This document shows positions 22,066 to 33,889 of a stretch of DNA of 64,000 nucleotides, one piece after another (the stretch's first letter is position 1; each line of letters starts with the position of its first letter). Location of the stretch: contig NC_012806.1 in the NCBI RefSeq assembly GCF_000026765.1, forward strand, positions 388,304-452,303, written 5' to 3'. This stretch comes from Mesomycoplasma conjunctivae. Lineage in GTDB: Bacteria > Bacillota_I > Bacilli_A > Mycoplasmatales > Metamycoplasmataceae. The notes below the pieces were generated by a model. The model saw only the letters and a program-made list of their open reading frames with translations, was not told the DNA's origin and made no database searches. Position numbers and translations under genes: made by a program.

Positions 22066-22650
22066 TTATTTTTCCGTTTCTCTGCGATTTTTTAGTGCTT
22101 GTTGTAATGTAATTTTATCAAGGTAGTCGATATTTGCGCCAAAAGGAATCCCCGTTGCTAACTGACTGATTTTAAGATTTGCAACTACCTCATGTTTAGT
22201 GATATAACTTGTAACTATCAAACCATCAAGTGTAGATGAAATTCCCAAAATTAGTTCGCTATCGTTGTTTGCCATAATTTTTAGTTGATTAATCTTGTCA
22301 TCAAGCGCGCTTAAATTTTTGATATTAAAATCACCAAGAACAAAATAGCGACCTTTGTACTCACCACTATTTTCAAACTTGGCAACAATGTCAGAATTTT
22401 CAACAACTAAAATTTTGTTTTCCCGTTGGTCATCTAGACAAATAGAACACAGTCTATTTCTACTTACAAAATTACATTGGCGACAATGCTGAAAATTTTT
22501 CTTTAAATTATACAATTCTTCAATAAAAGTATTGATATCATCAATAGGAGCGTCTAATAAAAAATGTAAAATTTTTTCCGATTGTTTTTTTCCAACTCCA
22601 GGTAAGATCTTGATTTTTTTAGCCAATTCTTCAAAATCATTACCATACAT
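22066..22650 (-). CDS. recR: Recombination protein RecR
   Basis: 194 residues, normal length. Order of features: helix-hairpin-helix (KILPGVGKKQSEK), four-Cys zinc finger (CRQCNFVSRNRLCSIC), Toprim domain (KILVVENSDIVAK) and a C-terminal SQLATGIPFGANIDYLD motif with the conserved G-P-G-like segment. RecR works with RecO/RecF in loading RecA at gaps. It follows ybaB by three bases, as in most bacteria. Confidence 0.96.
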   Translation of the reverse strand: MYGNDFEELAKKIKILPGVGKKQSEKILHFLLDAPIDDINTFIEELYNLKKNFQHCRQCNFVSRNRLCSICLDDQRENKILVVENSDIVAKFENSGEYKGRYFVLGDFNIKNLSALDDKINQLKIMANNDSELILGISSTLDGLIVTSYITKHEVVANLKISQLATGIPFGANIDYLDKITLQQALKNRRETEK

Positions 22651-22653
22651 ATT

Positions 22654-22935
22654 TTACATTCCTGATTGATTTGGCATTATTTTTTCATTTTCTTGATTAA
22701 TTTTTTCAAGTGCCTCATTTAGTGTAATCAAAATTAAATCTTCAAGTGTTTCAATATCTTCTGGATCGGCTAAAACAGGGTGGATGGAAATCTTTTTTAC
22801 TTCATAACCGCCTGAAATTACAAGTGAAATACCTTGTTTTTCAAATGTAAAATCAGTATTTTTTAAATTATTTTTTTTATTATCAATCTCTTTTTGCATT
22901 TTTCGAGCTTGATTTAAGAGGTCTTGCATATTCAT
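22654..22935 (-). CDS. ybaB: YbaB/EbfC-family nucleoid-associated protein
   Basis: 93 residues. The N-terminal helix MNMQDLLNQARKMQKEI and the central strands GISLVISGGYEVKKISI with HPVL are family features. These dimers bind DNA and influence expression. It sits between dnaX and recR, the classical dnaX-ybaB-recR order, with a 52-base AT-rich spacer after dnaX. Confidence 0.93.
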   Translation of the reverse strand: MNMQDLLNQARKMQKEIDNKKNNLKNTDFTFEKQGISLVISGGYEVKKISIHPVLADPEDIETLEDLILITLNEALEKINQENEKIMPNQSGM

Positions 22936-22987
22936 AATTAAACTCCTTTAAAATCATTTTAATATTATATTATAAAAATTATTTTTG

Positions 22988-24985
22988 TTAACCAAAGATC
23001 ATTTTGTCTAAATCTTCTTTATTGACAATTTTTTTCTTTGGTTGAGGAAGAGGTTTTACTGTAAACTCTATTTTAGATTGTTTATAGTAGTCAATTTGTT
23101 GCTTTGCTTGTTCAATCATATTTTTGCTAATGGCAAAAATATGAATTATATCACCAAAAATTTTTTCTAAATATTCTTGTAATTTACTATTGTTTTGTAC
23201 AAGATCTAATATCTCACTATCAAAACTTTTGTCTTTTGAGCCTAGCAAAATAAAACTGTTATCAAAAGCTAAAATTTTTGATTGCTTGATAATTCTGATG
23301 ATATCGATATATTCATCATCATATTCATAAGTTGAAATACCTTGATTTCACTTTTGTTGTACATCTTTTGAACTATCTTTATTTTGGCTAACAAAATCGC
23401 GAGTTAGGAAAATCAAATTGACAACCTCATCAACACTTAGATAGTCTTTTAGATGTGAATCTAAAGCATTATTGGTCAAATTTTGTTCCAAAATTGGGCT
23501 TGAATTGTGCTCAATTTGCTCCTCCTGTGCTAAATATGATAGATTATTTTCCATCACTTGTTCATTAAAATGCTCATCTATTGTCTCTATTAGCGATTGA
23601 CTATCATTATTTGCAATTGTGGTTTCTGGGCTTGGGTAGCCCTCTTTTTGGCCATCAAAATTAGCAATTTCTTGTGATTTTTTTAAGGTACTAATTTTTG
23701 GTTTATCACTTTGCTGTGGGGTAGGAATTTGTACACTTATATTAGATTTTCAACTCTGTGATTGAAAGGGATTTTCATCTTTTGGACGCTGAAAATTAAT
23801 TTTAATTTTTTGGTTGTCAAATTCTTGTTTATCGTTTGTAATTATAGTGTTTTCAGCAATTTTGCTTGGCAAATAACTAACAGGATTTGCATAGCTTTCA
23901 ACAGTGCGGCTCTCTTCTTTTTTGGCAATAATTTTAATTACCATCATTTCTAAAAAACTATTGCTATTGTCACTATAAATTAATTTTTCAATTGTCTCGA
24001 AAATAATTTGCTGCAATTTATAAGCAAATGCTTTGTCAATTTTAATTTTATCTAAAATTTCAATATCACTATTAGATAATAAATCTGTTGAATGAGCGAT
24101 GTTGTAAATTAGTCAATTTTTAATTAAATTTAAAATTGAGTTTAAAAATAGTTTGGTTTGTTTGCCTTGTTCAAAAATTTGCTTTAAAATTGCAAGTGAT
24201 TCTTTGATATCTTCGGCATACAAGCTATTAATAAATTCAACAATTTTTTCATTCGAAGTTAGCCCAAAAAGAGTCTCAACATCACTTAAGTTGAGTTTAC
24301 CATTGCCAAAAGTAGAGACTTGCTCGAGAATTGAAAGTGCATCACGAAGACTACCTTCACTTAATTTTGCAACCATTTCTAGGGCACCAATTTCATAACT
24401 AATTGCTTCTTTTTGCAAGACAAATTCAAGCCTTTTGATGACATCTTGGATTTGTACTTTGACAAAATTAAAACGTTGTAGTCTTGACAAAATTGTAAGT
24501 GGAATTTTGTGAACTTCGGTGGTAGCTAAAATAAAAATAACATGCTTTGGCGGCTCTTCTAGTGTCTTTAAAAAAGCATTAAAGGCACTAGTGGTTAACA
24601 TGTGGGCTTCGTCCATAATATAGACTTTATAAGGCGAATTTTGCGGGAGATTAGCCACATTTTCAATTAGTTCACGAATTTCTTTGACACCATTGTTGCT
24701 CGCAGCATCAATTTCAATAATGTCTAATGAATTATTGATGTTTGCAATGCAAGTCTCACAAGGAATAAGCAGATCTCTTTTGTGTTGACAATTGAGTGTA
24801 TTTGCAAAAATTTTGGCAAGCGAAGTCTTTCCTGTGCCTCGACTACCAGCAAACAAATAAGCATGAAAATATTGTTGACTAGTAATAATATTTTTTAAGC
24901 TTTGGACAATCAATTCTTGACCTACAACATCATTAAAAGTTTGTGGTCGATACTTACGATACCAAGCAATATATTTACTACTCAT
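22988..24985 (-). CDS. dnaX: DNA polymerase III subunits gamma/tau
   Basis: 665 residues with several TGA-encoded Trp in its second half. N-terminal AAA+ module: YRPQTFNDVVGQE, Walker A GSRGTGKTS, a Cys cluster (CQHK...CETC), Walker B YIMDEAHML, the EEPPKHVIF segment and an SRLQRF variant of the SRC motif. The last ~300 residues are Gln/Asn/Ser-rich and variable, the tau-specific part. It forms the motor of the clamp loader with the delta' protein of the same operon. ATG 24985 (MSSKYIAWYRKYRP) was chosen over an upstream TTG; it overlaps degV by 8 bases. Confidence 0.95.
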
Positions 24986-25838
24986 TGGCAATTTCCACTA
25001 TTTTGTCCAAAAATTGCCCCACTTCTATATAAGCGACTACAACACCTTGAATTCCCATGTGCACAGTTACAACATTTGGTAGTAAGCCGGTGATGATTTT
25101 TTTAGTAGTCTTAGTTTGCAAACTAGTGACAATTTTGTCAATATTTTCATTTTGGGAGTGCAAAACTATTGGTAGATAAGATTCTTTATTTGTGAATTTA
25201 GCTTCTAATTTTTCAAACTCCTTGATAATGACTTTTTCAAAATTACGACCGATAGTTTCTTTTTCTAGTTTACCATTTTCTAATTTAATAACAGGCACAA
25301 TTTTAAAAAGTCTAGCTGCAGCTGCAGCTGTCGGAGAGAGCCGTCCTGAGCGAACAATTGCATCCGTTGTAAAAGGAAATGCCAGTATTTTCCCTTTATA
25401 ATCTTGGTTCATTTTTTCAAAAGCTACTTTAAAATCAACACCATTTGCAATATCTCGTTCAAAAGTTAGTAAATCTAAAACCATTAATCAAGTTAGTTTT
25501 AAAGATTTTACCACATAAAGATTATCAATTTTTAATTCAGCTAAAAAATTATATTGTGATGAAAAATATTTACTAATTGGGTAGACAACAACTTTGTCAT
25601 ATTCCTTGGCCAACTTTGTTAATTTTTCTGACATAATCCCATATGGAGTAGTTCCAGTTTTGATATTGGCATTTTTATTTTTGGATTGTTCATAGAATTG
25701 ATCTTGATCTAAATTAATTCCATCTAAATATTCTTTATTATCAATGTCGATAACCAAAGGAAGAAAATGTCAGCCTAATTTTTCGACTTGTTTTGGGTTT
25801 AATCCTGAGGAGGAATCTATTACTATTGCTATTTTCAT
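24978..25838 (-). CDS. DegV-family fatty-acid-binding protein
   Basis: 286 residues when TGA codons are read as Trp. Start MKIAIVIDSSSGLNPK is the DegV opening; TGTTPYG (lipid-binding Thr/Ser region), FPFTTDAIVRSGRLSPTAAA and GLLPNVVTVHMGIQGV follow as in the family. DegV (FakB-like) proteins bind fatty acids for phosphorylation by FakA-type kinases. First gene of the minus-strand cluster ending in rsmI; it overlaps dnaX by 8 bases. FakA itself is not in this window. Confidence 0.9.
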
Positions 25839-25913
25839 AAAATAATATTATAATCTAAATAATTTTTAATAAAAAAAATATTTTTTTTCTTATAGTATTA
25901 AAATTATATTATT

Positions 25914-26249
25914 ATGAACTTTTTAAACTTAATACCAAATGATAATTTACAAAAAATAACTAGCAAAGAATTAAAGTTATCTTTTAATTTTTCTGTTGCT
26001 AGCTATGATTATAGAATTTTGACAATCAAGTTAGATGGTTTTGCAAACAAAATTAGTTATTCTGAAAAATTTTTTGATTGATTTGTTGAAGATTTAATTT
26101 ACTTTTTAGATAAAAATGGATATGCTCGGCGTTGAGATTATCAAAAAATTTATATTGAAAATATAATAAGTTTAAATCTTGGAAAAGATGAAGACAATTT
26201 TGTATCAAAATTTAAATCAGTGACCAATTTTGATTTAATAGCCAAATAA
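25914..26249 (+). CDS. Small protein of unknown function
   Basis: 111 residues with two TGA-encoded Trp (FFDWFVEDLIYF, ARRWDYQK), which would hide the gene under the standard code. Start ATG 25914, stop TAA 26247-26249. It looks cytoplasmic, rich in Phe/Asn/Lys/Asp, with no motif I recognise. It diverges from degV and precedes lplA by 53 bases. The ribosome site is weak, so the start is less sure. Confidence 0.6.
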
Positions 26250-26302
26250 TTTATATTAAATTAACCTATAAATTTATAGACTTTTTAGGATGTAACGAAA
26301 AT

Positions 26303-27310
26303 ATGAAAATTTTTACTAATACAAAAACTAACCCTTTTATTACACTTGTACTTGAAGAAATGCTACTAAAAGATGAGACAATAAATGAAGATATTTTGTA
26401 CTTTTATCAACATGATAATGCAATCATTATTGGTAAAAATCAAAATATTTATCAAGAAGTAAAATTAGAAGTTGTCGAAGCTGAAAAAATACAAGTTTAT
26501 CGTCGACTCTCTGGTGGAGGCGCTGTTTATCATGATTTAGGTAATATAAATTTTTCTTTTATTACCGACAAAGATCAACACAGTTATGCTAAATTTTTAA
26601 ATCCAATTATTGAGTTTTTTAATTCACTAGGTCTTCAAGCAGAATATAAAGGTAGAAATGATATTTTAGTAAATGGAGCTAAAGTTTCTGGTAATGCTCA
26701 AATTATATATAAAAACAAAATTGTTCACCATGGAACAATTTTGTTTAATGCAAATTTAGCTAAGCTATCTGAGGTGCTCATACCTAATAAATTAAAAATT
26801 GAATCGAAAGGAATTAAATCAATTCGCCAACGTGTTACAAACATTTTAGCAGAATTAAATAATGGTATGACCGATGGTGAATTTATTAAAAAACTAATTG
26901 AGTTTTTTGAAAATAAATATCACACAAGTGCTAGAGATGTAGTTGATGCATATTTAAATTCACCAGAAAAAAATGCTACTTTTCAACAGCTTAGCAAATT
27001 AAGAGGATCAAGTGAGTGAATTTTTGGGACAAATCCTGCTTTCAGCTATGAAAATATAGCTAAAACATCTGGGGGAATTTTAAAAGTTTTAGCTAATGTT
27101 GATAAAAATATAATAAAAAATATCAAATTTGAAGGTGATTTTTTATCACAAAGAGAAGTTGAAGATATTGAAAAATTATTAACTAATGTAGCTTATGATA
27201 AAAAAGAAATTCGCTTAATTTTGAGCCAAATTACAAACCTTGATGAATATTTTAGTAATATTAGCATTGATGAAATACTAGAATTAATTTTTGGAGAAAA
27301 CAATGTTTAA
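26303..27310 (+). CDS. lplA: Lipoate-protein ligase
   Basis: 335 residues with TGA as Trp. The N-terminal catalytic domain has YRRLSGGGAVYHDLGN (lipoyl-AMP-binding loop), NDILVNGAKVSGNAQ and the catalytic Lys region KNKIVHHGTILF; the C-terminal ~90 residues form the LplA accessory domain (WIFGTNPAF). It attaches scavenged lipoate to E2/H proteins such as pyruvate dehydrogenase. Its end overlaps the start of the hydrolase gene by 8 bases, so the two are co-translated. Confidence 0.93.
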
Positions 27311-28112
27311 TCATGAAAAAATTATGATAAAAAATGAAGCAATTTATTGCCACTACGAAAATACAGGCCGACCAAAAGTCTTATTTTTACACGGTTTTAA
27401 TTCCTCACATAGCTTTACTTTTCAAATTGATAATATTAAAGATAGAAAATATGACATTGTTAGCTTTGATTTTCCAGGTGCGGGCAAAAGTACCAGTAAT
27501 GAAAAAATTGATATAAAGTATTATCAAGAAATCGCGCTTGAAGTGGCCAAACACTTTAAAATTGAAGAATCATTAGTAGTTGGCCATTCGCTCGGAGCTG
27601 CAAGCGCACTCTATATTTTAGAACAAAAATGAGCCAAAAAAGCACTCTTAGTTGCCCCATTAAATCCTTATATTTTGGAAGAAGCTATTAAAAATAGAGT
27701 TGAAATTCTTAAAAATTGATTATTGCCTGTTAGCCTAAGTGATGCTGTTGAGAGTATGAAAAGCTTGGTTTTTGGTAATAAAAATAACTATAAAGACCAA
27801 GTCAAAAAAATTGGTGCTCTCTTTTTCAAGATTAGTCAAACTAAATATAAATTATTAGCACCCATGGTTAATAAACAAATTTTAAACACTAAATGGTTAA
27901 AAGAGAATTTATTACCTTTATATGCATCTAGCTTGGATTACGAAATTATATCAGGTAAACAAGATTTATTTGTTCCAATTGGAGGGCTTGAAAAACTAGC
28001 AAGTGATTTTAGTAAAAAAATTACTATTTTAGATAAGTGTGGTCATGCTACCTTTTTTGAAAAACCTGAAGAAATAAATGAAAAAATTCACGAAATAATT
28101 TCTACATTTTAA
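27303..28112 (+). CDS. Alpha/beta hydrolase
   Basis: 269 residues. Oxyanion-hole segment LFLHGFNSS, nucleophile elbow VVGHSLGAA (Ser about 96), catalytic Asp in ISGKQDLFVP and His in DKCGHATFF near the C-terminus: a complete Ser-Asp-His triad. Cytoplasmic esterase/lipase-like enzyme; substrate unknown. Start ATG 27303 lies inside the end of lplA. Its stop overlaps the convergent DJ-1-like gene by 4 bases. Confidence 0.88.
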
Positions 28113-28642
28113 GCACTATGATGTTTTAAAATTTGATCAGCTAGCTTTTTTGAAGCTAGTTTTTTTATTACTTCATATGCTAATTGAGCTGCTGAATTGG
28201 CGTTTCTAGCAGTGATAATATAGTCGCTAATTGTTATCGTATTTTCATTCCGAAGTGTTGTTTTTGGTAGATCATCGATTGGGTAGGAGCTAAAAGCTTG
28301 TTTTAAAATATTGTTCTCAAACAAAGCATTTGGTGCATCACAAATTGCAAAAACATTTTTTGCTTTTTCAAAAAAATGTTTAATAATTTCAAGGCTTATG
28401 ACATCATTTCTTAATCGTCTAGCACCTTTGCCACCGGGGATAAAAATACTGTTGTAATCTTGTAGATTAACCTTGTTTTTTGTTCTTATTTGAGCTAAAC
28501 CAAATTGACCAAAAACATTTTTGGACTCAGGATTAAAATAATCAATTTGTTGAAAAATGTTTGCTTTTTGAACTAAAGCAATGAAGGTGACTAATTCAAT
28601 ATCTTGAAAATCATCCATTAAAATTACTAAAAGTTTATTCAT
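28109..28642 (-). CDS. DJ-1/PfpI-family protein
   Basis: 177 residues. The conserved nucleophilic Cys is in VFAICDAPN (about residue 101), preceded by FIPGGKGARRLR, with the partner Glu in DDFQDIELV (about 16). DJ-1-like proteins act as chaperones, deglycases or amidases; a role in protection from oxidation or glycation is likely but unproven here. It is the last gene after the phosphomutase and glycosyltransferase, 10 bases downstream of the latter. Confidence 0.88.
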   Translation of the reverse strand: MNKLLVILMDDFQDIELVTFIALVQKANIFQQIDYFNPESKNVFGQFGLAQIRTKNKVNLQDYNSIFIPGGKGARRLRNDVISLEIIKHFFEKAKNVFAICDAPNALFENNILKQAFSSYPIDDLPKTTLRNENTITISDYIITARNANSAAQLAYEVIKKLASKKLADQILKHHSA

Positions 28643-28652
28643 TTTATCCTTA

Positions 28653-29618
28653 TTATTTAGAAAAAATTTGTTTAAGTTGGAAGTAATTTTTAATTGCTAA
28701 ATATAAAAATAAATTAAATTTATTTTTATATTTAGCAATTTTTGATTCCAAATTATGTTCTTCAAAAGTTTTTAATAATTTTTCAAAAGCTAATTGATAT
28801 TCTTGTTTATTTTTTATAATAACATTTTTGTTATTTCCAAAAAATAAATGAATCATGATGTTTTTAAAAAAGAATTCTTCAACTTCATTATTTCAAATGA
28901 AACTCAAGTTTTTTTTCTTGATTTCAGAGTACAAAATATTTAGGTTTTCTGATAAACCTTCGATTTTATTAACACTTTGTTTTTTAGAGATTCCTGATAA
29001 ATTTAGGTCATATTTATAAAGTTTTTTATTAACAAAATAGGTATTTTTGGCACTCAAAAATAGCATAAATGTTACATAAGTGTCTTCAAAATCATAGCCT
29101 GTTGTAAATTTTATATTTTCTTCTTGATATCATTTTTTTAAAATAAGTTTATTTCAAATAAAAGGTGACGAATTAGAAATGAAGTCTATATGATTTTTAA
29201 ATTTGACTTTTGCTATTCTGCTCAAAAAATTGATGACTGGTAGCTTGTAAAAAATGAGCGAAAATCTACTATATACAATTTGATAATCATTTTCTTGAAT
29301 TGCTTTATTTAAATAGTAAATAGTTTTTTTGCTAATCAAATCATCAGCATCTAAAAAGTAAAAATATTTGCTTTGACATGAGTCGATGAGAATATTCCTT
29401 GCGTTTGCTACCCCCTTATTTTTGCTAAGTTTAATAACTTGATAATTACTTTTGTTTGCAATAAATTTTTCAATCATTGACAAAGAATTATCACTAGAAT
29501 TATCATCTAATAAAATAACATTAAAATTAGGATCTACTTGATTTTCTAGACTTTTAAATAATCTAGATAAATATTTTTGCTTGTTAAAACAAGGAATTAA
29601 AATTGTAATTTTATTCAT
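28653..29618 (-). CDS. Family 2 glycosyltransferase
   Basis: 321 residues with TGA as Trp. GT-A fold: ILIPCFNKQKYLSRLFKSL at the N-terminus, LLDDNSSDNS (nucleotide-binding Asp), NKGVANARN and the DXD-type FYFLDADD motif. The C-terminal half is Lys/Asn/Phe-rich with no obvious membrane helix. It probably transfers a sugar to a lipid or capsule precursor. The start overlaps the phosphohexomutase gene by 8 bases, linking it to sugar-phosphate supply. Confidence 0.88.
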
Positions 29619-31110
29619 TTTTTGTAAAAATACCTTCTACTTTTTTGGCAATAAGATTGCTATTATCAATAGCTATTTGGGAAGAAGAAGCGATGCTAAA
29701 AATATATAATTTAACTTTTGCTTCAGTGCCAGAGGGTCTTAGAGCAACTCAAGATTTATTTTTAAAAAAGATTTGAATCATTTTTTCATTGTTTTTTCGG
29801 TAGTCAACAATTTCTTCAATTGGCAAGCCAAAATCAGTTTCTAAAAACTCATCAAAATATTGATTAATTAGTTTTTGCTCACCTTTGAAGTTAAAAGAAT
29901 TTACTTGAGTTTGAACAAAACCATATTTTTGATAAATTAAATCAAGTGTTTTTTTCAGAGAAATATCTTGATTTTTAAGTATTTTTCAAAAATAATACAT
30001 TATTTGAAAAGCATCTTTATCAAGCGATAATTGTGGAAAAATCAAACTTCCATAACTCTCTTCAAAAGCAAAAACACTTCCTTGATGGCCAACAATTTGC
30101 TCACCGATTCATTTAAAACCTGTTGGCACAATCATCGATTTTATATTATTTTTGCTAGCAATTAAAGCCGGTAGTGAAGAGCTGACAAAGGAGTAAATAA
30201 TTAAAGGATTTGTTGAAAAGTGTTTATTTTTCAACAAAAAATAAACAAGTAAGCTAGCTTGTTCGTTGCCACTAAAGTGATAAAAAGTGTTGTTAGGTAA
30301 TTTTTCAATTACACCTAAGCGATCAGCATCAGGATCAGTCACAAAACCATAGTCAATGTTGTTTTCCAACATTTTTTTCTCAATTAATTGGTAAACTTCT
30401 AATTCTTCAGGGTTTGGTTTGCTTGCAAAATGAAACTTGGTAGAAGCTGGCATTTGTTCACTTACATATGCTAGTTTAACATTGGCTTCTTTGGCGAGCA
30501 AGCTAGCCATTTTAGCGCCACAACCATGTAGTGGTGAGTAGGTAAAAGTGGGCTCTCAAGAGCTATCAACCTCGACAAAATTTGCTAGCTCTTTAACATA
30601 TTCTTGTTGCAAATAATCGATTTTGATAATTCTTTTTTGATCAAAATGGATTTTTTGTCATTTGATTTTGCGCTTGGAAAATTTGCTGACTTTGCGAAAA
30701 AATTTGCTTAATTTTTCAACTTCATGATCTAAAATTTGGTAGCCAGCTTGATTATAGATCTTAATTCCGTTGTATTCTTTGGGGTTGTGGCTAGCTGTGA
30801 TATTGACACCAGCGATTGCTTGTAGTTTGCCAATTGCATAACTTACTAGTGGGGTAGCAAAAAGGTTTTGGGAAATATAGACTTTAATTTTATATTTTTT
30901 AGCTAGAATATAGCAAACCATTTTGGCAAATTGATATGACATTTTGCGATTATCTCTACCAATTACCACCCCTTTTTGACGAGCATTGGGAAAAGTTTTG
31001 AGCAAATAGCGAGCTAAGCCGTCTGCGACATAAATAATATGGCTATGATTGAGTTGCTTAGCTTGATGACCTAAAATTGCCCTAATTCCTGCTGTTCCAA
31101 ATGTTAACAT
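29611..31110 (-). CDS. Phosphohexomutase (phosphomannomutase/phosphoglucomutase)
   Basis: 499 residues with TGA as Trp. All four family motifs are present: catalytic Ser in NITASHNPKEYNG (Ser about 107), metal-binding DPDADRLG, sugar-binding FEESYGS and phosphate-binding RPSGTEAKVKLY. It interconverts hexose 1- and 6-phosphates, feeding glycolipid or polysaccharide synthesis by the downstream glycosyltransferase. ATG 31110 follows AAAGGAGAATGAG. A strong hairpin after serS ends only 13 bases upstream, leaving no room for a separate promoter. Confidence 0.93.
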
Positions 31111-31123
31111 CTCATTCTCCTTT

Positions 31124-31164
31124 ATAATGAAAAAATACCATTTTAATTGGTATTTTTTCATTAT
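31124..31164 (-). terminator. Hairpin/terminator between serS and the phosphohexomutase gene
   Basis: Perfect 17-bp arms (31124-31140 and 31148-31164) around ATACCA/TGGTAT with an A-tract and a T-tract inside the stem. It ends eno-serS transcripts or attenuates read-through into the next gene. Confidence 0.75.
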
Positions 31165-31167
31165 TTA

Positions 31168-32412
31168 CTAATTAAAGTATTTTTCTAATATTGTTGGCAC
31201 TCTTCAAGTACCATCTTTTTCTTGATATTGTTCAAGTAAAATTGCAACAATGCGATCGATTGCTAAACCAGAGCCATTAATGGTGTGTGCATAAACAACT
31301 TTGCCATTTTGATCACGATAACGAATTTTGGCGCGTTGTGCTTGAAAATCACCACAATAGCTAATTGATGAAACTTCACGATATTTATTTTCTGAAGGCA
31401 TTCAAGCTTCTAAATCAACGGTTTTTCTTGCAGAAAAACCTAAATCTCCAGTACTTAAGACTACTTTTTGATAAGGAATTTCTAATAATTCTAAAATATA
31501 GGCAGCATCTTCAACAGTTTGTTCAAATTCAAAAATTCCATCTTCTGCATTAGTAATTTTTACTAATTCAACTTTATGAAACTCATGCAAACGGATAATC
31601 CCTTTTGTATCACGACCACCACTACCTGCTTCAGAGCGGTATGATTTTGAGTATCCCACAAATTTTTTAGCATTTGCTAAATCAATAATTTCATCTTGAA
31701 AGTAATTGGTAATTGGTACTTCAGCTGTCGGAATTAATCAATGACTAGAGTTTTCGATTTTATAAAAATCCTCACTAAATTTTGGTAGTTGACCTGTCCC
31801 ATAAAGAGATTTTTCTAAAATTAGTGTGTTTGGTAAAATTTCTTGATAACCACGACTTATGTGTGTATCAATCATTAAGTTGATGAGCACACGCACAAGT
31901 TTGGCAGCTAAATTTTTATAGATAACAAAGCGATTACCTGATAATTTTACAGCTCTTTTAAAATCCAAATAATCTTGATTAACACCAAAATCATAATGTG
32001 GTACAACAGGAAAATCAAACAATCTTGGAGATCCAACTTTAGCAATTATCAGATTATCATTTTCATCTTTGCCAACTGGAACTTCATCTAGAGGTAAATT
32101 AGGAAATTCTAAAATTTCCTTTTTGATTTTAGACTCAATTTCTAAAAAATCTTGTTCTATGTTTGCTAACTGTATCTTGATATCTTCGACTTCTTTTTTT
32201 AAAAGAGTAGCATCAACTTTTTGCCGAGTGAGTTGACCAATTTGCGCTGATATCTTATTTCTTTTGGCTAAAAGCTCTTCAAATTGCTTTTGAATTTGAT
32301 TTTTTAGTAAAGCTTGTTGACAAAAATTATCAATTCGGCTAACATCAAAATTACGAGTTGCCAACTTTGCTTTGACTAATTCTTTGTTATTTAAAATAAA
32401 ACGGATGTCCAT
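31168..32412 (-). CDS. serS: Seryl-tRNA synthetase
   Basis: 414 residues, normal length, TGA as Trp. The N-terminal coiled-coil arm (residues ~30-100) binds the tRNA; the class II core has [39 protein letters not shown] (motif 2, from about 250) and NGSGLAIDR (motif 3). It charges tRNA-Ser. It starts 6 bases after eno and is probably co-transcribed with it. Confidence 0.97.
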
Positions 32413-32418
32413 ATTAAT

Positions 32419-33771
<1,353 letters not shown>

Positions 33772-33807
33772 CTTTTGACTCCTTTGTTGAAAAATTTATT
33801 GTATAAA

Positions 33808-33834
33808 ATTATACTATTTTATTCAAAAAATCAA
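33808..33834 (-). promoter_or_regulatory. Probable eno promoter
   Basis: On the minus strand TTGATT (33829-33834) and TATAAT (33808-33813) are separated by 15 bases, about 36 bases before the eno start. Confidence 0.55.
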
Positions 33835-33889
33835 TAAATATTTCTTGCTATTCTATATAGTTAGGCTTTGAAATCAAAGTTTGCTAATA

